DNA from: Butyrivibrio sp. XPD2006
GTDB taxonomy: Bacteria > Bacillota > Clostridia > Lachnospirales > Lachnospiraceae
Length of the DNA: 64,000 nt
Direction of reading: 5' to 3'
Assembly (NCBI RefSeq): GCF_000420865.1
Contig: NZ_ATVT01000007.1
Location: 1-64,000, forward strand
Shown here: positions 8,801-15,482 of the stretch, piece after piece
How positions within the stretch are numbered: the stretch's first letter is position 1
Layout of the letters: the number at the start of each line of letters is the position of its first letter
Program-made: the position numbers and the translations under genes
The notes under the pieces: generated by a model
Database searches by the model: none
Seen by the model: only the letters and a program-made list of their open reading frames with translations
Told to the model about the DNA's origin: nothing

Positions 8801-9386
8801 AAACATCGACTTCATTGTTGTCAAAAGCTGCAACCATCTCATAGGCAGATTTATAAGTAACTACCTGTGAAAGTACATTATGCTCTTTCAAAAAGTCCCT
8901 TAATGTGTAAACAATGGCACTCTCCTGAACTCCGATCTTCTTTCCTCCGAGAGAAGCAGGAATCACGGTAATTGAATTATCATCGGAATGTTTGACCAGA
9001 TTGTAGGTCTCGGTTCCCATGGAGAATTTAGGATAACCTACCAGGCCATCCCTCTCCGGTGTATAGGCAAGACCTGCCAGAAAATCAATATCACCTGACA
9101 ACAGCTTATTGTACAATTCTGCAAAGCTGCCATAGACATATTCATACTCCCAGCCCGTGTACTCTGAGAGTTTCTGGTAATACTCATAAGCATATCCCTT
9201 GCGCACCTGACCGTCCCCGGCGCCTTCCTGGAATATCTCATTTTCAAAATAGCCGACTTTAACAATCTTGGGCTCTTCACTTGCATAGACAGTAAAAGCC
9301 GGCACAATGGAAGCCATTAATATACATAATGTAAGAAGAAAAAGTGGTAACTGGTTTCTCTTTTTACTTGCTTTGTGCTCTTCCAT
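5895..9386 (-). CDS. BvgS-like hybrid sensor histidine kinase (two SBP domains, HK, REC, Hpt)
   Basis: 1163 residues. Order: signal-anchor helix (about 13-35); two tandem periplasmic-binding-type (SBP_bac_3) domains outside the membrane (about 40-260 and 285-505); a second membrane helix (about 525-545); HisKA with phospho-acceptor His near 581 (SHDIRTP). It continues with an ATPase domain carrying NAVKYT, DTGIGI and GTGLGI, a receiver domain with Asp near 883 (FLDHMMP), and an Hpt domain with His near 1033 (VHGIKSS). It is thus a complete four-step phosphorelay sensing a small extracellular ligand such as an amino acid. No output response regulator is encoded nearby. The longer frame starts at 9434, but the ATG at 9386 has a good AAGGA site. 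The gene overlaps topB by 23 bases. Confidence 0.9.
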   Translation of the reverse strand: MEEHKASKKRNQLPLFLLTLCILMASIVPAFTVYASEEPKIVKVGYFENEIFQEGAGDGQVRKGYAYEYYQKLSEYTGWEYEYVYGSFAELYNKLLSGDIDFLAGLAYTPERDGLVGYPKFSMGTETYNLVKHSDDNSITVIPASLGGKKIGVQESAIVYTLRDFLKEHNVLSQVVTYKSAYEMVAAFDNNEVDVYVAESNGSYERENAELLYAFGSTEYYLCVNIKRRDLLIELNNAQEQLMIEEPNYLNALNIKYYPSSIASRTFTEAEKSWLREHETLTVGYLKDYLPYSDMDENGNVTGLVKDLVPKMLQDLGISSVSVSYVGFDKYDDMIAAIGNEEIDTAFPVGGGYYYSEENNIYQSNAVLSSTTAIVYAGEYTESKLSSFALNKNNSMQYYFVKTNFPNAQVTFYDSIDDSLKAVLDGKAGCTTLNGMRVNNLLKNRKYRDLSVKQQSMADDRCFGVHLGQKGLLKLINRGLNVVGNDQIQDMALRYSGELYKYDLKDSILDNMWFAVLIVFVISLIIVASLIKEVISNKRRAAEREADAKELQKKNIQLGIAVKEAEEANKAKDDFLSSMSHDIRTPMNSILSMNEMILRESRDENILEYSGHILSSGKTLLGLINDILDFTKIEAGKMEIVPVEYEISSVLNDLVNIAKSMTEEKGLSLELNIDNSLPNYLRGDEIRIKQAVTNLITNAVKYTNVGTVTIGLEFAKIPGNTKSALFNFSVKDTGIGIKEEEISKIFEAFERLDKNKNHGVEGTGLGITITQRLLNLMGSTLEVESTYGVGSTFSFTIKQEVLKWDEVGDFEAAFRKSIVERKKYKEKFTAPDAKVLVVDDTPVNLTVFKNLLKHTRLQIDEANSADECIERSMKKKYDIIFLDHMMPHKDGIEALKELKSIKDHPNIDTPIVCLTANAIAGMREVYISAGFDDYLAKPIDPAALEEMIVKYLPKQKIAFSAKTEDTGRKNDEIPMALYELEGLNVFIGIKNCGDKASYLETLRTYKESAPQTISDIEAYWEQRDILNLTTMVHGIKSSSRTIGASELADLAEKLEKAGRVGDEETLLEGLGDLMLLYRDLTNRIVVPEVKPVSEDGKPVFDKNELKNIYVSLKSHLDNGHYNEVESIGELLKDAHVPDDEKQRVDNIVRVISDYDYDDVYKYI

Positions 9387-11445
9387 TCTTCTTTTCCTTT
9401 TTGGTGGTTTTGTAAAACGGTGCAACATAGTCAAACCTGGACTTCAGAGCACTTCTGTAGTCGTTCTGCTTTACCATGTTGGTCCTCTTTGTAACAAAAT
9501 CGTTGAGTTTTTCCTGGTACTCTTTTTCTGATATAGAGCCATCAGCAACTCCCGTAAGCCCCTTCTCCCAGCTGGCTGTAAGCGCCGGATTGAGCATGGG
9601 CTTCATGGAGCAGAGAACAGTCTCGTATACCATTTCTCCCATCTGTGTGGGAGTTATTATCTGAGTCTTCTTGTTCAGATTCAGATATTTGATATTAACA
9701 AGTTTGGTTAGAATTCCGGCTCTCGTAGCACTGGTGCCGATTCCGGAGCCCTTTATCTGAGCTCTGAGTTCCTCATCCTCTATGAACTGTCCGGCATTTT
9801 CCATGGTAAGGATTATGGTTCCGGAATTGTATCTCTTCGGCGGGGAAGTCTCGCCTTCCTTGATCTCGAAAGATGATACATCGAGTTCATCGCCCTTCTT
9901 GATCTTCTTCAGGTATTCAAAGAGCTCTTCATCCGTTACAGTCTGCTCTGCCTCTTCACCTTCTTTAGCCGTATCCTCTTCGCTGTCTTTGTCCTTCTTT
10001 TTGAAGAAGGAGTAATCCATTACGTGAAGGTATCCCTTGGCCGTAAGGATCTTGAAGTTGGCAAAAAAGTGTTCTCTCTTTCCTTCATTATCAAGGTTTG
10101 GCAGCGATAATTCCAATGCCACTTTCTGATATGTTGCAGGCGGATAAAAAACTGCAAGAAACCTCCTTACTATTATCTCATAAACTTTGGCGGATGTGGG
10201 ACTTAATGAAGAAATTGCTGAAAGTCCCTGACCTGTCGGAATAATAGCATAGTGGTCTGTTATTGCTTTGTCGTTGACATATCTGGTCTTCGCTATACCC
10301 TTGTATGACTCATGCTGCAGTATCGCCCTGGCAAAAACCGAGCACGGCTCATAGGATGCAAGTCCTTTTATATTCTGGTCGATAACCTTGGCTATAGCTG
10401 AGGACATAACCCTCGCGTCGGTTCTCGGATAGGTTGTGAGCTTTTTCTCATAAAGCTCCTGCGCTATTGCCAGAGTCTCATCAGGGTTTATCTTAAAGAA
10501 TCTTGAGCAGTCATTCTGCAGCTCAGCCAGGTTGTATAAAAGTGGCGGATTCTTTACCTCTTTTTTGGTCTCGCATTTCTCTACAGTGGCTCTTCTGTTT
10601 TCAGTGCCCACTTCCCTTATAAGCTTTTCGGCACTCTCTTTTGTCTTAAAGCCCTTCTCGCTGTACAGCTCCGGTGAGCCTTCAAAGTGCGAATCCGCAG
10701 ATACTCTCCACTCCGCATCACACTTCTTGCCACCTGCCATGACACCTGCAAGCACTCTGTAGAACGGTGTCTTAACAAAGTTTCTTATCTCTCGCTCCCT
10801 GTCTACGACAATTCCAAGGACGCAGGTCATTACACGCCCCACGCTGATCACACACTTATCAAGCCCAAGGTAATTCTTGATTGAATACGCATATCGCAGA
10901 GTAAGAGCCCTTGAGAAATTGATTCCCATCAGATAATCTTCCTTGGCGCGCAGAAATGCAGAAGCCCCAAGATTATCGTACTCACTGTCATCCTTGGCCT
11001 CTCTTATGCCGCGCAGTATCTCATCCTCAGTCTGAGAATCTATCCACACACGTTTTCTTTTTTTGCCCTTAACATTTGCCTGCATGTCAACAAGACGATA
11101 GATATACTCACCCTCTCTTCCCGAGTCGGTGCATATATAAATCGTATCAACATCATCTCTGTTAAGTAAACCTTTTACTATGTTGAACTGTTTCGAGACA
11201 TTCCCGATTACTTCATACTTGTATGTATCGGGAATAAATGGAAGTGTGTCAAAAGACCACTTGGCGTATTTCTCATCATAGACCTCAGGATAGCTCATGG
11301 TTACCAGATGTCCGACACACCATGTAACAATAGCTTCGTCAGACTCCAGGTAACCATCTCTCCTGGAAAAATTTATTTTTAGCGCACCGGCAAATGCCTG
11401 TGCAACGCTGGGTTTCTCAGCAATATATACAGATTTATTAGCCAT
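9364..11445 (-). CDS. topB: DNA topoisomerase III
   Basis: 693 residues, a type IA topoisomerase that passes single DNA strands through a transient break. The TOPRIM domain is at the N-terminus (IAEKPSVAQ; acidic DSGREGEYI motif near 110). The catalytic tyrosine is Tyr339 in LTTYPRTDAR. It ends soon after the core with a basic tail and has no zinc-ribbon repeats, as usual for the TopB rather than the TopA class. The start overlaps the stop of the upstream ATPase-like gene by eight bases, and its 3' end contains the ribosome site of the hybrid kinase. A role in decatenation or recombination repair is family knowledge. Confidence 0.93.
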   Translation of the reverse strand: MANKSVYIAEKPSVAQAFAGALKINFSRRDGYLESDEAIVTWCVGHLVTMSYPEVYDEKYAKWSFDTLPFIPDTYKYEVIGNVSKQFNIVKGLLNRDDVDTIYICTDSGREGEYIYRLVDMQANVKGKKRKRVWIDSQTEDEILRGIREAKDDSEYDNLGASAFLRAKEDYLMGINFSRALTLRYAYSIKNYLGLDKCVISVGRVMTCVLGIVVDREREIRNFVKTPFYRVLAGVMAGGKKCDAEWRVSADSHFEGSPELYSEKGFKTKESAEKLIREVGTENRRATVEKCETKKEVKNPPLLYNLAELQNDCSRFFKINPDETLAIAQELYEKKLTTYPRTDARVMSSAIAKVIDQNIKGLASYEPCSVFARAILQHESYKGIAKTRYVNDKAITDHYAIIPTGQGLSAISSLSPTSAKVYEIIVRRFLAVFYPPATYQKVALELSLPNLDNEGKREHFFANFKILTAKGYLHVMDYSFFKKKDKDSEEDTAKEGEEAEQTVTDEELFEYLKKIKKGDELDVSSFEIKEGETSPPKRYNSGTIILTMENAGQFIEDEELRAQIKGSGIGTSATRAGILTKLVNIKYLNLNKKTQIITPTQMGEMVYETVLCSMKPMLNPALTASWEKGLTGVADGSISEKEYQEKLNDFVTKRTNMVKQNDYRSALKSRFDYVAPFYKTTKKEKKNGRAQSK

Positions 11446-12814
11446 TCGTCAGCTCATCTATCCCTATCAGCTTCAATCTACTGCCGGGCTTAAGTGACGC
11501 ATCAATGATCCAGTCATCAAAGCCCGCTGTGGAAAAGAGATAGATAACATCTCCCTCAAGTCTTGCTTTTTTAGCGCAGTATTCAAGCCTGTCGAGATCC
11601 GCATGGGTTATCTGTTTCTGCCACGAACAGATTCCGAGAGCAGTATCTCCCATATCACTCTGAGCTATTATGTCAATGTTGCCTTCCTTGCCTATCCACT
11701 CGCCCTCATCTCCAATCTCGAATGGGAAAAGACCTCTCTCCTCAAGCCGGAAAATGTACTCACGGCAGACATCTCTGAAGTGATCACTCACGTAATTTTG
11801 AATTCCTGCAGATATAAATATATCATAAAATTTGTCTGCGGGCATCTGTAATAAACTGCTCTCATTCGGGAAGATAAACCTGAAATAAAAGTCAAGAAGC
11901 GGGTCCTGTATCTTGTATACGCCCTTCATGACGTTTTCCCTTCCGGCATTTCCGAATGAATATGCTTTGTATGCAAAATCATGATGGATAAGTGTCTTTA
12001 AATAGACTGAAATCTTGGCTCTCGAAAAGCCTGTGGCATGATAAATATCATTGAGTTTATTGGCTCCCTGAGCCATCTCCGAGAGAATCGTATGATAGAC
12101 CGACGTCTCCCTTAAGCTGTACTGTGTGAGGCGAAGAGCCTCTCCGTACAGGAATGAACCCGGATCAAGAATATTCTTGCAGACATTCTCTTTAAAAGAC
12201 AGAGCGTCATCAAAATATCTCCAGAGCAGCGTCTGCCCGCCCAGTACAGAGTAGGTCAAAACAGCATCCCTGTAGGGCATGTTCCTGAAATAGCTTCTCA
12301 TCTCCGAAAAAGGCAGGGGCTTTATCTTTCTGAATCCCGCAAGGCTTGAAGACAAAGAGCCAAGACTCTGAACCATGCTGTTTTCTACCCAGGAAACATC
12401 GTTACTTACAAGCAGAACAAGGATCTGCCTGAACTTGCCGTTCTTCTCGACAAAGCTCACCAGTTCCTTCATAAAACTCTCAGATGATTTGATTATGTAT
12501 TCGAAATTCTTAATGACAAATATTACGGGATTTCTGCCCGCATTTCCGATAGCAAGATCAAAAATATCAGTATAAGTGGGATTTGCCCCAAAGCTGTGGT
12601 TATTATCCATCAGCTCTTTTTCCCAGAGCTTTATCTGCTCCAGGCTCGAAACTGATCTCGCTGTGTAAAAGACACTTCTTCTGTTCTCAATGAATTTAAA
12701 GAGCAGTGAGTTCTGCTCCACATTCCTGTGTCCGTAGACTACAAGAATGTTGGAGCGACCACTGTCATAATATCTGTTTAAAAAAGCCAGATCGATTTTT
12801 CTGATTTCTTCCAT
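11438..12814 (-). CDS. Degenerate archaeal-type AAA ATPase with DUF234-like C-terminus
   Basis: 458 residues with the layout of the archaeal-ATPase/DUF234 family: P-loop domain (1-200), helical part and winged-helix (about 230-300, with a typical helix-turn-helix), then a nuclease-like C-terminal domain (330-440). The key residues are lost. The Walker A position reads YGHRNVEQNSLL instead of a GKT/S loop. The Walker B position reads VIFVIKNFEYI in place of a DE pair. The C-terminal nuclease strand reads ALGICSWQ instead of an E-C-K type motif. It is probably a non-catalytic protein, perhaps a DNA-binding or regulatory partner (inference). It ends inside topB (eight-base overlap) and starts 19 bases after asd. 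Confidence 0.7.
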   Translation of the reverse strand: MEEIRKIDLAFLNRYYDSGRSNILVVYGHRNVEQNSLLFKFIENRRSVFYTARSVSSLEQIKLWEKELMDNNHSFGANPTYTDIFDLAIGNAGRNPVIFVIKNFEYIIKSSESFMKELVSFVEKNGKFRQILVLLVSNDVSWVENSMVQSLGSLSSSLAGFRKIKPLPFSEMRSYFRNMPYRDAVLTYSVLGGQTLLWRYFDDALSFKENVCKNILDPGSFLYGEALRLTQYSLRETSVYHTILSEMAQGANKLNDIYHATGFSRAKISVYLKTLIHHDFAYKAYSFGNAGRENVMKGVYKIQDPLLDFYFRFIFPNESSLLQMPADKFYDIFISAGIQNYVSDHFRDVCREYIFRLEERGLFPFEIGDEGEWIGKEGNIDIIAQSDMGDTALGICSWQKQITHADLDRLEYCAKKARLEGDVIYLFSTAGFDDWIIDASLKPGSRLKLIGIDELTNG

Positions 12815-12833
12815 AGCGCTTTCTTTGCATTAA

Positions 12834-13919
12834 TTATTTTTTGTTAATGTATCCGCTTGCCTTAAGAAGCTCTGCACACTCTACAGCACCGCCGGCTGCT
12901 CCTCTTAATGTGTTGTGTGAAAGACCTACGAACTTCCAGTCGTAGATAGAATCTTCACGAATTCTACCGATGCTTACTCCCATACCGTTCTCATAGTTGA
13001 CATCAAGAGTAACCTGAGGTCTGTTATCATCCTGCATGTACTGGATGAACTGCTTGGGAGCACTTGGAAGGCCAAGCTCCTGAGGAAGTCCCTTGAAGCT
13101 CTCAAGTCTCTCGATGAGCTGCTCCTTGGTAGGATTCTTTTTGAATTTAACGAAAGCAGCTGCTGTATGTCCGTAAAGAACAGGAATTCTGATACACTGG
13201 CATGTGATCTTCACGTCATCGGCAGGAACGATCACGCCGTTCTCAATCTTACCCCAGATACGAAGAGGCTCTTTTTCTGACTTCTCTTCCTCACCTGAAA
13301 TAAAAGGAATAACGTTTCCAACCATCTCCGGCCACTCCTCGAAGTTCTTGCCGGCACCGGAAATAGCCTGATATGTTGTAGCAACTACTTCATATGGCTC
13401 AAACTCCTTCCAAGCTGTAAGAGCAGGTGTGTAGCTCTGGATTGAGCAGTTGGGCTTAACAGCAATAAAGCCGCTCTTTGTTCCAAGTCTCTTTTTCTGG
13501 AACTCGATAACATCCATGTGATCAGGGTTGATCTCAGGAATGATCATAGGTACATCAGGAGTCCATCTGTGAGCTGAGTTGTTTGAAACAACGGGAGTCT
13601 CAGTCTTGGCATACTCTTCCTCAATAGCCTTGATCTCATCCTTGGACATGTTCACAGCTGAAAGGACAAAATCAACGTCCTCAGAAACGGCCTTTACATC
13701 TGTAACATCCTTGATAACGATGTTCTTGACAGATTCAGGCATGGGGTTTTCCATTTTCCATCTTGAGCCAACGGACTCTTCGTAGGTCTTGCCGGCAGAA
13801 CGTGGACTTGCTGCAATAGTTGCAACCTCAAACCATGGGTGATTCTCAATAATAGAGATAAACCTCTGTCCTACCATTCCGGTTCCGCCAAGAACCGCTA
13901 CTTTTAACTTGTCGCTCAT
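12834..13919 (-). CDS. asd: Aspartate-semialdehyde dehydrogenase (archaeal/fungal-type)
   Basis: 361 residues. It reduces aspartyl phosphate to aspartate semialdehyde with NADPH, the branch point to lysine, methionine and threonine. The N-terminal nucleotide-binding loop is VLGGTGMVGQRF. The catalytic Cys lies in KPNCSIQSY and the active-site His in RIPVLYGHT. The segments and length match the archaeal/fungal-type group rather than the E. coli-type. A longer frame starts at 13982, but the ATG at 13919 has GAGAGGAG eight bases upstream and aligns with the family N-terminus. It follows argH by 31 bases and should be co-transcribed with it. Confidence 0.93.
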   Translation of the reverse strand: MSDKLKVAVLGGTGMVGQRFISIIENHPWFEVATIAASPRSAGKTYEESVGSRWKMENPMPESVKNIVIKDVTDVKAVSEDVDFVLSAVNMSKDEIKAIEEEYAKTETPVVSNNSAHRWTPDVPMIIPEINPDHMDVIEFQKKRLGTKSGFIAVKPNCSIQSYTPALTAWKEFEPYEVVATTYQAISGAGKNFEEWPEMVGNVIPFISGEEEKSEKEPLRIWGKIENGVIVPADDVKITCQCIRIPVLYGHTAAAFVKFKKNPTKEQLIERLESFKGLPQELGLPSAPKQFIQYMQDDNRPQVTLDVNYENGMGVSIGRIREDSIYDWKFVGLSHNTLRGAAGGAVECAELLKASGYINKK

Positions 13920-13950
13920 AATAGTTACTCCTCTCATATTTCGTTTGGGT

Positions 13951-15339
13951 TTATTTAAAGCTAAATGATGATAAGAATTCATCGTTTGCCTTAATCACGT
14001 TTTTCATTACCTCAGGGCTTGGAGCTCCGACGGTAAGTCTCTTTTCAACGCAGGTCTTAAGAGATATCGCATCATATATATCTTCGGAAAAGAGCTCTGA
14101 AAACTCCTTGAGCTCTGCCAGACTAAGATCGTCTATAGCACATCCCTTGTCGATGCAGGCAAGAACCAGTCTTCCGATAACCGAATGTGCATCTCTGAAC
14201 GGCATTCCCTTGTTAACCAGGTAATCGGCTGCATCTGTTGCATTTGTAAAGCCCTTGGTCGCACTCTTTTCCATGTTGTCTTTGTTGAACTTAAGGGTTC
14301 TGAGCATGTCGGTAAAGAGTGTCAGGCAGTTTCTGACAGTATCCATGGCGTCAAATGCTGCCTCTTTGTCCTCCTGCATATCCTTGTTATAAGCAAGTGG
14401 TATGCCCTTCATTGTTGTAAGAAGTGACATGAGGTCGCCGTAAACTCTTCCTGTCTTGCCTCTTACAAGCTCTGCGATGTCAGGATTCTTTTTCTGTGGC
14501 ATGATGCTGCTTCCGGTTGAATACGCATCGTCTATCTCAACAAATCTGTATTCGTTGGAGTTCCAGATAATTATCTCCTCGGAAAGTCTTGATAAGTGCA
14601 TCATTATTGTTGAAAGAGCTGACATATACTCTATCAGATAGTCCCTGTCCGAAACCGAATCCATACTGTTGAGAGTCGGTCCCTCAAAATCAAGGAGCTC
14701 TGCTACATAATCTCTGTCCAGCGGATATGTTGTTCCGGCAAGAGCACCGGCTCCCAACGGACAGTAGTTCATTCTCTTATAGATATCCTTCATGCGAAGG
14801 AGGTCTCTTTTAAACATCTCAAAATATGCACCCAGATGATGAGCAAGAGTTACGGGCTGAGCCTTCTGAAGATGTGTAAAGCCCGGCATGTAGGTATCAA
14901 GATTGTCTTTCATGATATCTGACAGGCACTTTAGTGTCTCTTTTAAAAGACCTGCCATATCCTCAACCTCGCCCCTGCAGTAGAGCCTCATATCCAAAGC
15001 TACCTGATCGTTTCTGCTCCTGCCGGTGTGAACCTTCTTGCCGGCATCCCCGATCCTGTCTATGAGATTAGCCTCCAAAAAACTGTGGATATCCTCATAC
15101 TTATCTGTTATCTCAAGTTTACCATCTCTTACATCGGAAAGGATTGCATCAAGGCCGGAAATAATGGCATTCTTCTCATCTTCCGAGATGATTCCCTGCT
15201 TGGCCAGCATAGTGGCATGTGCCTTGCTGCCTCTGACATCCACCTCAAGAAACCTCTTGTCAAAAGAAATAGATGCGTTAAAAGTCCACGCCAGTTCGTT
15301 GATACTGCCTGTAAATCTTCCGCCCCAAAGCTGTGCCAT
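13951..15339 (-). CDS. argH: Argininosuccinate lyase
   Basis: 462 residues, the normal family length. It cleaves argininosuccinate to arginine and fumarate, the last step of arginine synthesis. The fumarase/lyase superfamily signature GSSIMPQKKNPD is present, as are the N-terminal LWGGRF start and the TGRSRNDQ motif. A GGAGGG site precedes the ATG. It is the first gene after a good promoter, with asd, the pseudo-ATPase, topB and the hybrid kinase following on the same strand. No other arg genes are in the window. Confidence 0.95.
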   Translation of the reverse strand: MAQLWGGRFTGSINELAWTFNASISFDKRFLEVDVRGSKAHATMLAKQGIISEDEKNAIISGLDAILSDVRDGKLEITDKYEDIHSFLEANLIDRIGDAGKKVHTGRSRNDQVALDMRLYCRGEVEDMAGLLKETLKCLSDIMKDNLDTYMPGFTHLQKAQPVTLAHHLGAYFEMFKRDLLRMKDIYKRMNYCPLGAGALAGTTYPLDRDYVAELLDFEGPTLNSMDSVSDRDYLIEYMSALSTIMMHLSRLSEEIIIWNSNEYRFVEIDDAYSTGSSIMPQKKNPDIAELVRGKTGRVYGDLMSLLTTMKGIPLAYNKDMQEDKEAAFDAMDTVRNCLTLFTDMLRTLKFNKDNMEKSATKGFTNATDAADYLVNKGMPFRDAHSVIGRLVLACIDKGCAIDDLSLAELKEFSELFSEDIYDAISLKTCVEKRLTVGAPSPEVMKNVIKANDEFLSSFSFK

Positions 15340-15378
15340 TTGTTCCCTCCATTACTGTGATGTATTAAAGTCCCAAAA

Positions 15379-15407
15379 ATTATAATCCAAACTTAACATA
15401 CAATCAA
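15379..15407 (-). promoter_or_regulatory. Sigma-A-type promoter for the argH-asd series
   Basis: Minus strand: TTGATT (15402-15407), a 17-base spacer, then a perfect TATAAT (15379-15384). The expected transcript start is about 33 bases before argH. Confidence 0.65.
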
Positions 15408-15432
15408 GCCCTAAACAATCGCTCTTTTTCAC

Positions 15433-15463
15433 AAAAAATACTGCCGGAGGGGGCTCCGACAGT
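15433..15463 (-). terminator. Terminator of the fapA-like gene
   Basis: A ten-base stem (ACTGTCGGAG paired with CTCCGGCAGT, one G-U) with a C-rich loop, followed by six T on the minus strand. It separates the repeat-FapA gene from the argH promoter. Confidence 0.85.
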
Positions 15464-15482
15464 ACGTTTTCTACAACAGGGC

